64,000 nucleotides of DNA from Balnearium lithotrophicum (GCF_900182585.1 NZ_FXTM01000007.1:1-64000), one strand, 5' to 3'; counted from the first letter of the stretch, positions 15,666 to 25,098 are shown. Notes: generated by a model not told the origin, from the sequence alone. Translations and numbers: made by a program.

Positions 15666-17104
15666 AGGTCAAAAACCTTTCCCGGATTCATAATGTTGTT
15701 GGGGTCGAGAGCTTTCTTAACCGCCTTCATCTTCTCAATGGCATCTCCGACTTCCAAGGGCAAGAATTCCTTCTTCATCCAGCCTATACCGTGCTCACCA
15801 GAAATTGAACCTTCAAGGCTTATGGTAAACTCAAAAACTTCCCTGACGGCCCTCTCAACCCTCTCCTGTTCGTGAGGTTCGTACATAAAGTTAACGTGTA
15901 TGTTTCCATCACCGGCGTGGCCGAAGTTTACAACCATGAGGTTGTACTTCTCAGCAATTTTGTAGACTCCCTTTATGAGCTCCGGAATTCTGCTCCTTGG
16001 AACTACAACGTCCTCGTTTATCTTCTTAGGCTTCAGCTGAACAATTGCCGGGGAGACAGACCTCCTTGCCATCCAGATTGCTTCCCTTTCACCCTCATCA
16101 GACGCCGTCCTTATCTCAGTAGCTCCTGCTTTTTTGCAGACGTTTACCGCCCTGTTTATGAGTTCGTCAACAACGGCTTCGTAACCGTCAACCTCTATTA
16201 CCAAAAGCCCTTCAGCATAGGTAGGAAGACCTATCTTTGCAAAATTCTCAACTGCAACTATTGAATTTTTATCTAAAAACTCACAGGCTGTGGGTATAAC
16301 CTTTGCCTTAAACATATCTGCAACAGCCTGAGCTGCCTGTTCAACCTTTGGAAAAATGGCCATTGCAGTCCTAACGGCTTCGGGCTTTGGAATTAGCTTC
16401 AGGTAGGCTTTTGTTATAAAGGCTAAAGTTCCTTCAGAGCCCACTATTAGGTCCTTTAAGTTGTACCCTGCAACTGACTTAACGGCTTTTGAGCCAAGCT
16501 TTGAAACAGTTCCATCGGGAAAAACCACCTCTAACTGCATAACGTAATCCTTGGTTACGCCGTACTTAACACACCTTGGACCACCGGCGTTTTCGGCAAT
16601 GTTTCCACCAATCGTTGAGTATTTGTAGCTTGAGGGGTCTGGAGGGTAGAAGAGACCTATTTTTTCAACCTCCTTCTGGAAGTCGTAGGTAACAATCCCT
16701 GCTTCAACTAAAGCTCCTAAGTTATCCTCGTCTATCTCTAAAATCCTGTTCATCTTCTCTGTGGAAACAACGATTCCTCCCTCTAAAGGGGCAGCTCCAC
16801 CTGTGAGGCCAGAACCAGCTCCCCTAGGATAAACGGGAACCTTATTTTCATTTGCATAGGTCAAAATCTTAACAACGTCATTAACAGACTCCGGAAAGAC
16901 AACAGCATCAGGAACGCCCTTGTAACCTGTAGGGGTTCCGTCGTAGGCGTAGGATAACCTCCACATTTCAGAGGTTCTAACCTTCTCCTTTCCCAATAAC
17001 TTCTCCAATTCCCTTCCAATATTTTTTGAAACAACTGCCAAGGTTTCCTCCGACTCAGTTTCTATTAAATATTTGCACCTGAAAATTAATTTCAATCTTT
17101 CCAA
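15662..17104 (-). CDS. glcD: FAD-linked D-2-hydroxyacid dehydrogenase (glycolate oxidase subunit GlcD-like)
   Basis: A flavoprotein of the GlcD/D-lactate dehydrogenase family (FAD_binding_4 plus FAD-oxidase_C domains). The FAD-binding half shows PDAVVFPESVNDVV and VYPRGAGSGLTGGAAPLEGGIV (about 93-114), and the C-terminal half ends with NFGHAGDGNIHVNF, SGEHGIGWMKK and LDPNNIMNPGKVF, all family markers. Glycolate and D-lactate cannot be told apart by sequence here. The annotated start overlaps trkH by 13 bp and gives a longer N-terminus than usual, so the real start may be further in. The partner subunits GlcE and GlcF are not adjacent, and the link with K+ transport genes is unexplained. Confidence 0.9.
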   Translation of the reverse strand: MERLKLIFRCKYLIETESEETLAVVSKNIGRELEKLLGKEKVRTSEMWRLSYAYDGTPTGYKGVPDAVVFPESVNDVVKILTYANENKVPVYPRGAGSGLTGGAAPLEGGIVVSTEKMNRILEIDEDNLGALVEAGIVTYDFQKEVEKIGLFYPPDPSSYKYSTIGGNIAENAGGPRCVKYGVTKDYVMQLEVVFPDGTVSKLGSKAVKSVAGYNLKDLIVGSEGTLAFITKAYLKLIPKPEAVRTAMAIFPKVEQAAQAVADMFKAKVIPTACEFLDKNSIVAVENFAKIGLPTYAEGLLVIEVDGYEAVVDELINRAVNVCKKAGATEIRTASDEGEREAIWMARRSVSPAIVQLKPKKINEDVVVPRSRIPELIKGVYKIAEKYNLMVVNFGHAGDGNIHVNFMYEPHEQERVERAVREVFEFTISLEGSISGEHGIGWMKKEFLPLEVGDAIEKMKAVKKALDPNNIMNPGKVFDL

Positions 17105-18540
17105 AAGTAAGGAATAAAAACTGCAAGGATTGGAAATACCTCTAATCTTCCCAAAAGCATTTCGACCGATAGAAGGAGCTTGTCAAAACTGGAGAAGAAG
17201 GCAAAGTTTCCGGCAGGTCCAACTTTCCCAAGTCCCGGCCCTAAGCTTGTTATACAGGCAATTGATGCGGAAAAAGAGGTTATAAGGTCGTAGCCGGAAA
17301 GAGAAATTATCAGACCAAAGAGTACTGTTAGTGAAAAGTAGATGGAGACAAAAGCCCAGATGGCGTTTAGAGTGGATATTTCCAGTGGCTTTCCTCCTAA
17401 ATTTACTCTGTAAATGAGCCTTGGATGGACCGTTTTTTTGAGCTCCCCATAGGCAGTTTTACCTAAAACTAAGAATCTAAACTGCTTAATTCCTCCTGCT
17501 GTTGAACCCGAGGAAGCTCCTATGAGGGAAAGAATCATGATGAGTGCAAGGAGAACGGGAGGCCAGTTTGAATAGTCCGTGGATGCAAAGCCCGTTGTAG
17601 AAATTGCAGTTGAAACCTGGAAGAAAGCATACCTTAAGGCCTGAAGCAGGGAACTGTAGTACCCTTCAGAGTAGAGAACCGCTGTAAAGAAGAAAGTCAT
17701 TATTAAAGCTATTATAAACAAGGACTTTACCTCAGGATAGGAAAAGAAGTACCTAATACTCCTCTTTTTGAAAGCCCTGTAGTATAAGGCTAAGTTTGAG
17801 GCTCCAAGTAACATAAACACTGCAATTATCGTTTCAACGAGTGGAGAATGGAATGCCCCGACACTTGCATTCTTTGTAGAGAACCCTCCCGTTGCAACCG
17901 TTCCAAATGTATGGGTAACTGCCTCATATAGGTTCATTCCGGCCAGTTTTAAAAGTACTACCTCTGCAACTGTTAAAAAGGAGTAGGCAATCAGTATTGC
18001 CTTTGCCACCTCCTTAACCTTTGGAAGTATTTTCTCCTCTACCGCCTTTGACGACTCAAACCTGATAAGCTGTGCTCCCCCAGCCCCAATCGCCGGGAGA
18101 ATAGAGAGTGAGAAGACGACAAATCCCAATCCCCCAATCCAGTGGGTGGTTGAACGCCAAAGTAGAACGCTCTTTGGTAAAGCCTCAATGTTTGTGAGAA
18201 TGGATGCTCCAGTCGTTGTAAATCCTGAAACCGATTCAAAGTAGGCATCAGGAAATGACTTAATTGCTCCTGTTTCCATGTAACACATTGCAGAGAGAGC
18301 CGGAAAGAGGAACCAGACAAGAACGACAATTAGAATTGCCTCTTTAACAGAAATATCGTTCTTTGGTATTTTGATTTGAAAAGCTAAGAAGTAGAGAGCT
18401 CCCATAAAAACCAAAGGAAAGAGAAAGTACTCTGTTAGGCCATCTTGGTAGAGGAATGAGTAAAGTGCAGGAACCAAAAAGGAGAATGAGAGAAAGAAGA
18501 GGAGGGTCACAACCTGTTTAAAAACTACACTTAGCCTCAA
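17092..18540 (-). CDS. trkH: Trk-type potassium uptake membrane protein
   Basis: TrkH forms the K+-conducting membrane part of the Trk system. The 482-residue protein is very hydrophobic, with about ten membrane segments and repeated pore loops of the SKT superfamily: SGFTTTGAS (about 105-113), FGTVATGGFSTKN (about 212-224), STAISTTGFAST (about 311-322) and ACITSLGPGLGKVGP (near 432). Each carries the selectivity glycine. The upstream gene is its regulator trkA, 3 bp away, so the two are clearly one operon. The 3' end overlaps glcD. Confidence 0.95.
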   Translation of the reverse strand: MRLSVVFKQVVTLLFFLSFSFLVPALYSFLYQDGLTEYFLFPLVFMGALYFLAFQIKIPKNDISVKEAILIVVLVWFLFPALSAMCYMETGAIKSFPDAYFESVSGFTTTGASILTNIEALPKSVLLWRSTTHWIGGLGFVVFSLSILPAIGAGGAQLIRFESSKAVEEKILPKVKEVAKAILIAYSFLTVAEVVLLKLAGMNLYEAVTHTFGTVATGGFSTKNASVGAFHSPLVETIIAVFMLLGASNLALYYRAFKKRSIRYFFSYPEVKSLFIIALIMTFFFTAVLYSEGYYSSLLQALRYAFFQVSTAISTTGFASTDYSNWPPVLLALIMILSLIGASSGSTAGGIKQFRFLVLGKTAYGELKKTVHPRLIYRVNLGGKPLEISTLNAIWAFVSIYFSLTVLFGLIISLSGYDLITSFSASIACITSLGPGLGKVGPAGNFAFFSSFDKLLLSVEMLLGRLEVFPILAVFIPYFWKD

Positions 18541-18543
18541 TTC

Positions 18544-19824
18544 CTACCTCTTTTTTATACATATCAGGACGTCTCCCTTGTGAAGAAGGGTATTTCCCCT
18601 CGCAACCTCTGTTCCATTCCTTCCCTTTACGGCCACAACCAAATTACAGAGCTCCGCATCCTTCAACTGCCTTCCATCGTTCTTATCTGAAACCTCCATC
18701 TCTATTACTTCTAAATCCTTGGAGAGTTCAAAAATTTCCAAGAACTTCTTCCTGCTGAGCATTCTGTAGACCTTTGAAGCTAACAGTTTCCTAGGAACTA
18801 TTGGAACATCAATTCCGATTGAGTTAACAATTCCCTCGTACTCGGGATGGAAAATCAGAGAACAGGCTTTTTTAGCTCCAAGCTGTTTTGACAGGATGGA
18901 GGATAGGATGTTTGCCTCCTCATCGTCTGTTATTGCTATAACAAGATCTGCCTTATCTATTCCCTCCTCTTTTAGTAGTTCAACATCGGAGATTTCCCCA
19001 TGGAATACGTCAACCTTAGAAAACTTACCTGCGACCTCCTCGCACCTTTCAAACTCTGGGGAGATGAACTTCACCTTCAGCTGTAGGTTTACAAGCTGAG
19101 AAAGGAGCTCCTCAGTAAACTTTGAATAGCCTAAGATAAAAACTAATTTGACAGGTTCGTACTTTATACCTAAAGCCTCTGCAAGTTTGTCTCCGTCCTC
19201 TTCCTTAACTGCAACGTAGATAACGTCTCCGGGGTAGAGGAAGTTCTCTCCGGAGGGAATTATCGTTTCCCCTTCCCTCTCAACTGCAACTATTGTAAAG
19301 GGGATGTTCCTCCTTATTTTGGAGAGCTCCATAATCTGCTTTCCTGAGAGGGAACTCTCAACGTCAAGTTTGAGCTTAAAGATTATCAGTCCTTCACCCT
19401 CAAGCCTTATTGCATCAATGGCAAAGGGATACTTTATCTGGTTTATAACGGCCTGAACGGTTTCTGATAGGATGTTGACAACCTCTGAGCCTAAAAACTC
19501 CTTTACAGGTGGAGAGGAAAATGCCTTGTTGCTGACCCTTAAAACGACCTTCTCCTTCTTTAAGAGAGCCCTTACCAACGTCGTTATTGCCACGTTTTTC
19601 TCATCGCTCTCTGTAACTACAACAAAGAGGTCTGAATCCTTAACCTGCTTTAAACAGTTAACCTCGGTTGCATCGCAGTTAACTGTTAAAACGTCCAAAC
19701 TGTGGGAAATGGCCTCAAGCTTTGCACTGTCCATATCAACGACTATTACCTCAAACCCCTCCTTGCTGAGCTTCTTTGCAAGGTAACTTCCTACAACTCC
19801 TGCTCCAACAATACAGACCTTCAA
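18544..19824 (-). CDS. trkA: Trk potassium uptake regulatory protein, NAD(H)/nucleotide-binding
   Basis: TrkA is the cytoplasmic ring protein that gates TrkH. It contains two RCK repeats. The first starts with the Rossmann motif VGAGVVGSYLAKKL (about 6-19) followed by VIVVDMD; the second begins near VFILGYSKFTEELL (about 230-243), where the glycine motif is degenerate. RCK_C domains follow each repeat (about 140-220 and 365-426). The start is TTG at 19824, only 14 bp from the divergent murJ ATG. That leaves almost no room for promoters, so each must start inside the other gene. Confidence 0.93.
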   Translation of the reverse strand: MKVCIVGAGVVGSYLAKKLSKEGFEVIVVDMDSAKLEAISHSLDVLTVNCDATEVNCLKQVKDSDLFVVVTESDEKNVAITTLVRALLKKEKVVLRVSNKAFSSPPVKEFLGSEVVNILSETVQAVINQIKYPFAIDAIRLEGEGLIIFKLKLDVESSLSGKQIMELSKIRRNIPFTIVAVEREGETIIPSGENFLYPGDVIYVAVKEEDGDKLAEALGIKYEPVKLVFILGYSKFTEELLSQLVNLQLKVKFISPEFERCEEVAGKFSKVDVFHGEISDVELLKEEGIDKADLVIAITDDEEANILSSILSKQLGAKKACSLIFHPEYEGIVNSIGIDVPIVPRKLLASKVYRMLSRKKFLEIFELSKDLEVIEMEVSDKNDGRQLKDAELCNLVVAVKGRNGTEVARGNTLLHKGDVLICIKKR

Positions 19825-19838
19825 ATATAATTCCCCCT

Positions 19839-21350
19839 ATGAAAAAGTCACTCTTAAAATCTGCGGGAATTGTATCACTATCAATATTTGGAAGTAGAAT
19901 CTTAGGACTTGTAAGGGACATAGTAATTGCATCCCTCTTTGGGGCCGGCAGCTTAACCGATACGTTCTTTGTGGCATTTAGAATTCCCAATTTACTCAGA
20001 AGAATTTTCGCAGAAGGGGCATTTAGCTCTGCGTTCGTTCCGGCCTTTTCAAAGAAGCTCAACTTTTCAGTTGAGGAGGCCAAACTCTTTGCAGGTCAGT
20101 TCTTTTCTATTCTCCTAACCTCCCTGACGTTAACCTTAATTTTTGGCGAGATTTTTTCTCCCCTTATTGTTAAGCTCATAGCTCCGGGTTTTGTAGGAGA
20201 GAGGTTGGTCTATGCGGTGAGACTTTTGAGGGAGATGTTTCCCTACATTTTCCTCGTCAGCTTGGTTGCCTTCTACGGGGGAATCTTAAACAGTTTAGAA
20301 CACTTCTTTGCTCCTGCATTTTCAACAGCCCTTTTCAACCTTTCGTTAATAATCTTTGGAATTACATTAGGAAGGAGTCTCTCTGTTGAATCCCTGGCTA
20401 TAGGGGTTGTTTTTGGTGGAGCTCTCCAGGTTCTCCTTCAAGTCTACTTTTTAAGGAAGAAGGACTTCTTTGTTAAGCCTATCTTTTCAACTCAAATCTC
20501 TGAGGATGTTAGGAGAACGTTAAAGAACACTATTCCCGGGATTTTCAGCTTTGCCGTGAGGCAGGTCTCAATGCTCATAGATACCGTTATAGCCTCCTTT
20601 TTGAAGGCAGGTGCAATTTCATACCTATACTATGCAAACAGATTTGTTCAACTGCCCCTTGGAATGTTTGCAATAGGTCTCTCTCAGGTTTTACTTCCAA
20701 GGCTCTCTAAGAGAAGTGGAGGGGAATTTAGGGAGGAGCTTAAAACGGGAATTCTCCTCTGCTCTGCAGTAATTGTTCCCTCTGCCGTCGGCTTAATGTT
20801 TTTGGGAAAGGCAATCGTTGACCTTGTTTACAACCACGGAGCATTTAACGATGAGAACTTAAACGGAACCTACTACGTCCTTTTGGGTTACTCCTCAGGC
20901 CTTTTCTTCTTTTCACTTGAAAAGATAATAACAAATGCTTATTACTCCTTAGAGGAGTTTAAGCTCCCTGTAAAAGTGGCCGGCTACACCCTCACGTTTA
21001 ACCTGATTGTAGACCTATTTTTCTGTTTTGTTTTAAAGCTTGGAGCTCCCGGTTTGGCCCTCGGAACGAGCTTAACCTCACTTTTAAACGTTCTAACACT
21101 CATCTATTTCTTCCGTAAACTCTTTAAAATTGACCTATACAGAACCGTTTTTAGAAGTGGATTAAGGTACCTACTTCTCTCTATTCCCGTCGGAATAGCT
21201 GCCTTTTTAGGAAACTCTATTTACTTTCTCCAAAATTCACTTATTTTAAAAGTCTCTGTTCTCTTCCTTACAGTGGTAAGTGCTGCTGCTGTTTACTTCT
21301 TGACCCTTTTTATTATGAAGGATGAAATAGTCAAGGTTTTGGAGGAATAG
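19839..21350 (+). CDS. murJ: Lipid II flippase
   Basis: MurJ (MviN) flips lipid II across the inner membrane for peptidoglycan synthesis. The protein of about 503 residues is hydrophobic throughout, with around 14 membrane segments. It starts with SIFGSRILGLVRDIVIASLFGAG and contains DTFFVAFRIPNLLRRIFAEGAFSSAFVPAF, the strongest MviN signature. ATG 19839 is chosen since the family normally starts just before this region. No Shine-Dalgarno site is visible, and the open frame continues upstream to a TTG at 19776 inside trkA. lgt starts directly after its stop. Confidence 0.95.
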   Translation: MKKSLLKSAGIVSLSIFGSRILGLVRDIVIASLFGAGSLTDTFFVAFRIPNLLRRIFAEGAFSSAFVPAFSKKLNFSVEEAKLFAGQFFSILLTSLTLTLIFGEIFSPLIVKLIAPGFVGERLVYAVRLLREMFPYIFLVSLVAFYGGILNSLEHFFAPAFSTALFNLSLIIFGITLGRSLSVESLAIGVVFGGALQVLLQVYFLRKKDFFVKPIFSTQISEDVRRTLKNTIPGIFSFAVRQVSMLIDTVIASFLKAGAISYLYYANRFVQLPLGMFAIGLSQVLLPRLSKRSGGEFREELKTGILLCSAVIVPSAVGLMFLGKAIVDLVYNHGAFNDENLNGTYYVLLGYSSGLFFFSLEKIITNAYYSLEEFKLPVKVAGYTLTFNLIVDLFFCFVLKLGAPGLALGTSLTSLLNVLTLIYFFRKLFKIDLYRTVFRSGLRYLLLSIPVGIAAFLGNSIYFLQNSLILKVSVLFLTVVSAAAVYFLTLFIMKDEIVKVLEE

Positions 21351-22103
21351 ATGCATCCGATACTCTTCAAAATAGGACCCATCACGATTTACACCTACGG
21401 GGTTATGGTAGCCTTAGGAATTTTCTTTGGTTCCTGGATTCTCCTAAAGCTTTCAGACAGGGAAGGTATTCCAAGGGAGGATGTTGTTGATACTGCCTTT
21501 TGGTCTGTTGTTTCAGGATTCTTAGGGGCCCGACTCTTCTTCTTTATATACAACCCGGAGTACCTTCACCCCTGGTACAGAATACTATTTATATGGCAGG
21601 GTGGGCTTGTCTGGTACGGCGGAGTTCTCTTTGGAGCTCTAACGGCCATCTACTTCATCTACAAGAGGAAAATTCCCGTCTGGAAGTTTGCCGATGTCGT
21701 TTCAATTGCCCTATCCGTCGGCTTGGGATTTGGGAGAATTGGCTGCACAATGGCAGGATGCTGTTACGGTAAGGTGTGCCACGCTCCCTTTGCAATTGTC
21801 TTTAGAGACCCTCATTCTGCAGCTCCTCTCAACGTTCCCCTCTGGCCGACTGAACCTGTTTCAGCTGCTGCAAACTTCCTCATTGCCGGCATTCTCTACC
21901 TGATATACAGGAGGAGGAGATTTCCAGGGGAGGTTTTTGGCTTCTACCTAATCTTCTACGGAATTTTCAGATTTCTCATAGAGTTTGTCAGGGCAACTCC
22001 TAAGGAGATATTGGGGACGTTCAGTAACAACCAAATCATTAGTATTATAATGGTCACTGCAGGAATTCTGATTCTCATTTACAGGAAAAAGGAGGAAACA
22101 TAA
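21351..22103 (+). CDS. lgt: Prolipoprotein diacylglyceryl transferase
   Basis: Lgt attaches diacylglycerol to the lipobox cysteine of prelipoproteins, the first step in lipoprotein maturation. At 250 residues with about seven membrane segments it shows the family motifs: FKIGPITIYTYGVMVALG at the start, GARLFFFIYN (about 63-72), then WYGGVLFGAL and GRIGCTMAGCCYG (about 128-140, the Lgt signature). RFLIEFVRATP is in the last third. It has several visible clients in this window (RlpA, the Cys-rich lipoprotein, the lipase-like protein). It abuts murJ and shares one base with the ilvE start. Confidence 0.96.
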   Translation: MHPILFKIGPITIYTYGVMVALGIFFGSWILLKLSDREGIPREDVVDTAFWSVVSGFLGARLFFFIYNPEYLHPWYRILFIWQGGLVWYGGVLFGALTAIYFIYKRKIPVWKFADVVSIALSVGLGFGRIGCTMAGCCYGKVCHAPFAIVFRDPHSAAPLNVPLWPTEPVSAAANFLIAGILYLIYRRRRFPGEVFGFYLIFYGIFRFLIEFVRATPKEILGTFSNNQIISIIMVTAGILILIYRKKEET

Positions 22104-23017
22104 TGTCAAGGTATGCTTACTTTGAGGGAAAGTTTGTTCCCATTGAAGAGGCAAACATAAATATACAGACAAACTCATTCCACTACGGAACTGCCGTTTT
22201 TGAGGGAATAAGGGCTTACTGGAACGAGGAGAAAAATCAGCTCTTTGGTCTGTTCTTTAAGGAGCACTACGAGAGGATGCTTTTAAACTGCAAGATTCTA
22301 AACCTTCAGGTTGAAAAGAGTCCTGAGGAGTTGGTGGAAATAACCGTAGAGCTCCTAAGGAAGTGCAACCACAGGGAGGATACGTACATAAGACCTATAG
22401 CCTACTTTTCAGACCTCAAAATCTCTCCAAAGCTCATAGGATACAGGACTGAGCTTGCCATCTATACCGTTCCACTTGGAAACTACTTGGACCTGTCGAG
22501 GGGACTGAAGGCAAAAACATCAAGCTGGCACAGGATTAACGACACGATGATTCCGGCAAGGTGTAAAGTTGCAGGAGCCTACGTTAACAGTGCCTTTGCA
22601 AAGACAGAGGCACTCCTCAACGGATACGATGAGGCCATAATGCTTAATCCCGACGGAACGGTAGCAGAGGGGAGTGGGGAGAACGTTTTCATTGTTAGAA
22701 ACGGAAGGTTAATAACTACTCCTTCATCATCAAACATTTTAGAGGGAATAACGAGAAATGCAGTAATTGAGATTGCAAAGAGTGAATTGGGAATTGAGGT
22801 TGAGGAGAGGCCGATTTTGAGGAGTGAACTCTACGTTGCAGACGAGGCATTCTACACGGGAACTGCAGCACAGGTTGCTCCGATTGTCCAGATTGACCAC
22901 GTGACGATTGGAAACGGGGAGATTGGGAAGGTTACAAAGGAGCTCCAGAGGGTTTACTTTTCAATCGTTAAAGGAGAGAATGAAAGGTACTCTCACTGGT
23001 TAACTCCTGTTTATTAA
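22103..23017 (+). CDS. ilvE: Branched-chain amino acid aminotransferase
   Basis: A fold-type IV PLP enzyme that transaminates Val, Leu and Ile. YFEGKFVPIEEANI starts the protein, followed by NSFHYGTAVFEGIRAY (about 28-43). The PLP lysine lies in NSAFAKTEALLNGYDEAIMLNPDG (Lys about 168), and GSGENVFIVRNG and EGITRNAVIEIAK are class signatures. The length of 304 fits. D-amino acid transaminase and 4-amino-4-deoxychorismate lyase share the fold, but the YxxGxR-type N-terminal pattern and overall match fit IlvE. The start codon overlaps the lgt stop (TAATG). Confidence 0.93.
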   Translation: MSRYAYFEGKFVPIEEANINIQTNSFHYGTAVFEGIRAYWNEEKNQLFGLFFKEHYERMLLNCKILNLQVEKSPEELVEITVELLRKCNHREDTYIRPIAYFSDLKISPKLIGYRTELAIYTVPLGNYLDLSRGLKAKTSSWHRINDTMIPARCKVAGAYVNSAFAKTEALLNGYDEAIMLNPDGTVAEGSGENVFIVRNGRLITTPSSSNILEGITRNAVIEIAKSELGIEVEERPILRSELYVADEAFYTGTAAQVAPIVQIDHVTIGNGEIGKVTKELQRVYFSIVKGENERYSHWLTPVY

Positions 23018-23025
23018 GGTTTAGG

Positions 23026-24453
23026 ATGAGGATTTACATAGAGGTTCCTAAAGGTAAAACCCTCTATCAGATTCTAAGGGAAAAGGGATTTATGAGGTCC
23101 GCCTACTGTGGCGGACGGGGAATATGTGGAAAGTGTACAGTTAAAATCGGCGGTAAGGATGAGGTCTCCTGTTTAGTCTGGGGACCCTTTAAGGGTGAGG
23201 TTGAGTTAGATGAGGAGAGGTTAGTTTCAACCGGAGAGAATCTTCCGGACATTGAGGTTGATGAGGATAAAGGGGGATTTGGTCTTGCTGTTGACCTTGG
23301 AACTACTGGAGTTGAGGGAGCTCTCTTTGACCTATCAACCGGTAAGTTTCTGAGGAGCCTAAAAACCCTGAACTTTCAATCGGCATTTGGGGCCGATGTA
23401 GTTACGAGAGTTGAGCTTTCTAAGGAGAACTATGAAAAGGAGAGGGAGCTCCTTTTAGAAACCCTCTCCTTCCTAATCAAGGAGTTTAACACTCCAATAT
23501 CTGAAGCTGTTGTAGTTTCCAACCCTGTTATGCAGCACTTTTTGTTGGGAGCTCCAGTTTCTGGATTTGAGAGGTATCCCTTTAAATTAGAAATTGAGGA
23601 TGAGGTCTACATCAGTGGTAAAGAGTTAGGTTTGGGTGATTTTGAAATCTACGTCCCTCCTCCATTAAAGAACTTTATAGGCTCCGATTTCCTTTCAAAC
23701 CTCTTGGTTTTGATCCAGGATTACTCTTCCTTTGGCGTTGCAGACCTTGGAACAAACGCAGAGATGGGAATCTGGAAGGAGGAGGAGGGAGTAGCTGCTT
23801 CAGTTCCTGCAGGACCAGCCTTTGAGGGAGTGGGACTCTTTTCGGGAATGAGGGCAGTAGAGGGGGCAATCTACAAGGTTTTCTTTGACGGGAGGGAATT
23901 TAGGTTCCTAACAATAGGAAATTCAAAACCTCAGGGGATATGTGCGAGCGGATACTTTGACCTGGTCTATCTCCTTAAGAGTTTTAGGGTCTTAACCGGT
24001 GAGGGAACGTTCAAGGAGGAAGGGACTCCTCCACTCATAAGGGAAAGGATGAGGGAGATAAACGGAGAAAGGGCTTTCGTTCTGTACGAGGATGAGGAAA
24101 CTGAAATAGCTCTAACCCAGAGCGATGTTAGAAAGTTTCTCCTTGCAAAGGGCGCAGTTTACGGTGGATTAAAGACACTTTCTGAGAGTTTCGGAAAACC
24201 GGAAAAGTTCTTCCTATCCGGAGCTTTTGGAAGCCACATAGACAGAAGGAGCGTGAGGGGATTAAAATTGATTCCTGAGGGGTTTCCTGAGCCTAAAGCC
24301 GCCGGAAATTTGGCATTGAGGGGGGGCTCGCTATTACTTGGAAGCTCTAAGTACAGGGATAAATTAAAGGAGATAAAGGAGAGAGTGGAACCAATAGAGC
24401 TTGCAACGAACAAAACCTTCGAAAAGGCTTACATAGAGGGAATGGAGATTTGA
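23026..24453 (+). CDS. 2Fe-2S / ASKHA-domain protein resembling reductive activator of corrinoid proteins (RACo-like)
   Basis: The N-terminal 60 residues form a plant-type [2Fe-2S] ferredoxin domain with the ligand pattern CGGRGICGKC (about 28-37) and a fourth Cys in VSCLVWG (about 49). The rest (about 85-450) is an ASKHA ATPase-like domain: GLAVDLGTTGVEGAL (phosphate 1), ADLGTNAEMGIW (phosphate 2), and FFLSGAFGSHID near the end. This is the architecture of RACo/RamA proteins, which use ATP to reactivate corrinoid methyltransferase partners. At 475 residues it is shorter than the usual 600 or more and lacks a visible linker domain. No corrinoid protein gene is nearby. It follows ilvE by 8 bp and overlaps the next gene. 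Confidence 0.8.
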   Translation: MRIYIEVPKGKTLYQILREKGFMRSAYCGGRGICGKCTVKIGGKDEVSCLVWGPFKGEVELDEERLVSTGENLPDIEVDEDKGGFGLAVDLGTTGVEGALFDLSTGKFLRSLKTLNFQSAFGADVVTRVELSKENYEKERELLLETLSFLIKEFNTPISEAVVVSNPVMQHFLLGAPVSGFERYPFKLEIEDEVYISGKELGLGDFEIYVPPPLKNFIGSDFLSNLLVLIQDYSSFGVADLGTNAEMGIWKEEEGVAASVPAGPAFEGVGLFSGMRAVEGAIYKVFFDGREFRFLTIGNSKPQGICASGYFDLVYLLKSFRVLTGEGTFKEEGTPPLIRERMREINGERAFVLYEDEETEIALTQSDVRKFLLAKGAVYGGLKTLSESFGKPEKFFLSGAFGSHIDRRSVRGLKLIPEGFPEPKAAGNLALRGGSLLLGSSKYRDKLKEIKERVEPIELATNKTFEKAYIEGMEI

Positions 24454-24704
24454 GGGAGTTAATAAAGGGAAGAAACTTGGTTTATAGGGTTAACCCTAAG
24501 GACATTGCCTTTATAAACGCCATCTTTGAGTGGTACCACGAGATTGCAACTGTTAGGACGAGAGACCCGAAGGAAGGACTCATAGAACTCTGGATAGCCC
24601 CAGACTTTTTTGATGAGGCAATGAAGGCGGTTGATTACCTGAAGAACTTTGTTGAAAAAATGGAATTTGTTAGAGAGGTAGGAGATGACTGGTGGAGAGA
24701 ATAG
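24450..24704 (+). CDS. DUF4911-like small protein
   Basis: An 84-residue protein of unknown function, probably DUF4911. It has a VYRVNPKDIAFINAIFEWYHEIATVRT pattern followed by a short strand-rich middle (LIELWIAP) and a helical end. It has no signal peptide, no membrane segment and no metal motif. The start is TTG at 24450, overlapping the stop of the RACo-like gene, and its end overlaps gspG by 20 bp. In other bacteria of which I am aware, DUF4911 genes also sit in mixed housekeeping operons, so the neighbours give little functional information. Confidence 0.65.
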   Translation: MRELIKGRNLVYRVNPKDIAFINAIFEWYHEIATVRTRDPKEGLIELWIAPDFFDEAMKAVDYLKNFVEKMEFVREVGDDWWRE

Positions 24705-25098
24705 GAGAAGAGGTTTTACCCTCTTAGAACTGATGATTGTAATCGTTATCTTGGGCCTGATAGCCGGCCTTGTAGGATTAAAAATCATAAGGAGGGGTGA
24801 GGAGGCAAAGGCAACGTTAACCCAGGTTCAAATGAAAAACATTGAGGAGGCCCTAAAACTTTACAAACTCCACAACTCAATCTATCCGACAACCGAACAG
24901 GGGCTTGAGGCCTTAGTTGAAAAACCTGAAACAGAACCAGTTCCTAAAAACTGGAAGGGACCTTACATTGAAAAGGTTCCAACGGATGCATGGGGAAACA
25001 AATTTATCTACATATCTGACGGAAAACACTACACCCTTATCTCCCCCGGTCCCGATGGAGAGGAGGGAACGGAGGACGATATAAAGGTCAGCAACTGA
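24685..25098 (+). CDS. gspG: Type II secretion system major pseudopilin
   Basis: The type III prepilin signal is clear: a short basic leader (MTGGENRRRG), cleavage before Phe11, then FTLLELMIVIVILGLIAGLVG with Glu5 of the mature protein. After the N-terminal helix, YPTTEQGLEALVEKP, WKGPYIEKVPTDAWGNKFIY and SPGPDGEEGTEDD match the calcium-binding C-terminal region of GspG. Length of 137 is normal. No other gsp gene is in the window, so the gene is separated from the rest of the secretion or pilus system. It overlaps DUF4911 by 20 bp and shares one base with rlmB. Confidence 0.93.
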   Translation: MTGGENRRRGFTLLELMIVIVILGLIAGLVGLKIIRRGEEAKATLTQVQMKNIEEALKLYKLHNSIYPTTEQGLEALVEKPETEPVPKNWKGPYIEKVPTDAWGNKFIYISDGKHYTLISPGPDGEEGTEDDIKVSN

